This document shows, one piece after another, positions 63,306 to 64,000 of a stretch of DNA of 64,000 nt. Every line of letters begins with the position of its first letter. Within the stretch, counting starts at the first letter, position 1. The stretch comes from JABMQB01 sp963677475. Its GTDB lineage: Bacteria > Bacteroidota > Bacteroidia > Bacteroidales > Prolixibacteraceae. The notes below the pieces were generated by a model. The model was not told the origin of the DNA, did not search any database, and saw only the letters and a list, made by a program, of their open reading frames with translations. The DNA lies in contig CAXXQD010000021.1 of NCBI GenBank assembly GCA_963677475.2, positions 682,001-746,000 on the forward strand, read 5' to 3'. The position numbers were made by a program, and so were the translations under genes.

Positions 63306-64000
63306 TTACATCTTCTTTAAAGCTTTCTTATAATCCCCGGGGCTAATTTGCGTTATTGATTTAAATGCAGGATTAAACGTTGATGTATGTTTAAAGCCTG
63401 ATTTTTCAGCAACCACATTCATTGTCCAATTTTCTATTTCACCAGACACTATTTTTTCAAGTATATTTATTGATTCCTTGATTCGGTGGGAATTGATAAA
63501 CTCATTAAAATTTTTTCCATAGATTTCATTGATTATTTGAGATAAATAATCACGATTTGTTTTAAGTTTTGAAGCCAAAGAGGTAATTGTTAACTCCTTA
63601 TCCAAATAGCATTTTTCATTTTCTATTTCATTGCTAAGTTTTTTGAGTATGGATTTTGTGACTTTATCCGAGACAGTATTTCTGATACGGCACTTGACCT
63701 CACTATCCTCCAATTTATTCTTTTCGATGCTTGACTTTGCAAGCAAAATGTTCTTTTGGTACTTTTTTCTTTGCAGGATGTAAATAATAATTCCACTTAA
63801 TATCAGAACAAATGCTAAAATTGAAAGTAGAGTTACTTGCAACTTTTTTTTCTCAATTTTAATTGCTGAAACTTCAAGTTCTTTTTCTTTTTTTTCGGTA
63901 TCGTATTTAGTCTGCATTTCTGCAATTGATCTGCTATTTTGCTCGCTAAAAAGAGAATCACTTAGTTCTTGATAACTATTAAAATATTTTAATACACTGT
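63306..64000 (-). CDS. AraC-family membrane sensor-regulator, N-terminal part beyond the right edge
   Basis: The visible 231 residues are open to the window edge, so the gene starts outside. They show the end of a TPR/coiled-coil input region (SYQELSDSLFSEQNSRSIAE, QTKYDTEKKEKELEV), one transmembrane helix (VTLLSILAFVLILSGIIIYIL), a linker, and a C-terminal AraC helix-turn-helix pair (LTITSLASKLKTNRDYLSQI, WTMNVVAEKSGFKHTSTFNP). This TPR-TM-AraC layout is common in Bacteroidota and links an extracytoplasmic signal to transcription. It lies just upstream of the dyads and operon it probably controls. Confidence 0.88.
   Translation of the reverse strand, partial: SVLKYFNSYQELSDSLFSEQNSRSIAEMQTKYDTEKKEKELEVSAIKIEKKKLQVTLLSILAFVLILSGIIIYILQRKKYQKNILLAKSSIEKNKLEDSEVKCRIRNTVSDKVTKSILKKLSNEIENEKCYLDKELTITSLASKLKTNRDYLSQIINEIYGKNFNEFINSHRIKESINILEKIVSGEIENWTMNVVAEKSGFKHTSTFNPAFKSITQISPGDYKKALKKM

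Larger units (their letters stand above)
54383..64000. mobile_element. Left end of a tRNA-integrated genomic island
   Basis: The tRNA-Met 3' fragment, followed 159 bases later by a tyrosine recombinase pointing inward, marks the left boundary. The rest to the window edge (secreted NlpC-BACON protein, propeller protein, AraC regulator) would be cargo. The right boundary with the intact tRNA is outside the window. No conjugation or replication gene is visible in this part. Confidence 0.6.

Overview
The window looks like part of a Bacteroidota chromosome, probably class Bacteroidia near the marine Marinilabiliales/Prolixibacteraceae (the finer placement is inference). The signs are a SusC/SusD pair with an ECF sigma factor and FecR, type IX secretion system (T9SS) sorting domains of types A and B, a PorP/SprF protein, BACON and GEVED domains, TAnnTTTG-type promoters, and almost no Shine-Dalgarno sequences.

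About 1-14.4 kb is core metabolism: a cut-off TrpB-like gene divergent from trpS, a SPOR lipoprotein, a dCMP deaminase, an S41 protease, a pullulanase behind a small membrane protein, an alanine dehydrogenase-like enzyme, tsaE, gcvH, a B12-dependent ribonucleotide reductase, and waaA (Kdo transferase). Around 14.5-25.3 kb a GH2 beta-galactosidase and a lone lycopene cyclase-like membrane protein lie upstream of waaA on the minus strand. Divergent from them is a sigma/FecR/SusC/SusD uptake locus.

About 25.7-53.8 kb is dominated by one giant surface protein gene. It has a signal peptide, dozens of HYR-type modules, a long Calx-beta region, cadherin-like modules, five Cys-containing 88-residue repeats and a type B T9SS sorting domain, followed within a few bases by a PorP/SprF protein and a TPR/PD40 protein. 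Rejoined, it would be about 8,600 residues, of which the last 6,346 are one open frame. Between about 27.69 and 32.35 kb it is broken by many one-base indels, mostly extra bases. Ten near-identical 327-bp Calx-beta repeats inside it are visibly richer in G+C than their surroundings.

From 54.38 kb to the right edge the sequence looks like an integrated element. A 42-nt 3' fragment of a tRNA-Met gene is followed by a tyrosine recombinase. Then, on the minus strand, come (in transcription order) an AraC-type sensor/regulator cut by the window edge, a membrane-anchored propeller-like protein, and a 2,100-codon secreted protein. The last joins an NlpC/P60 peptidase, PPC-like and CARDB domains, ten BACON repeats, a GEVED domain and a type A T9SS signal; a 6-nt in-frame insertion carrying a TAA stop splits it. 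No rRNA, complete tRNA or CRISPR array was seen.
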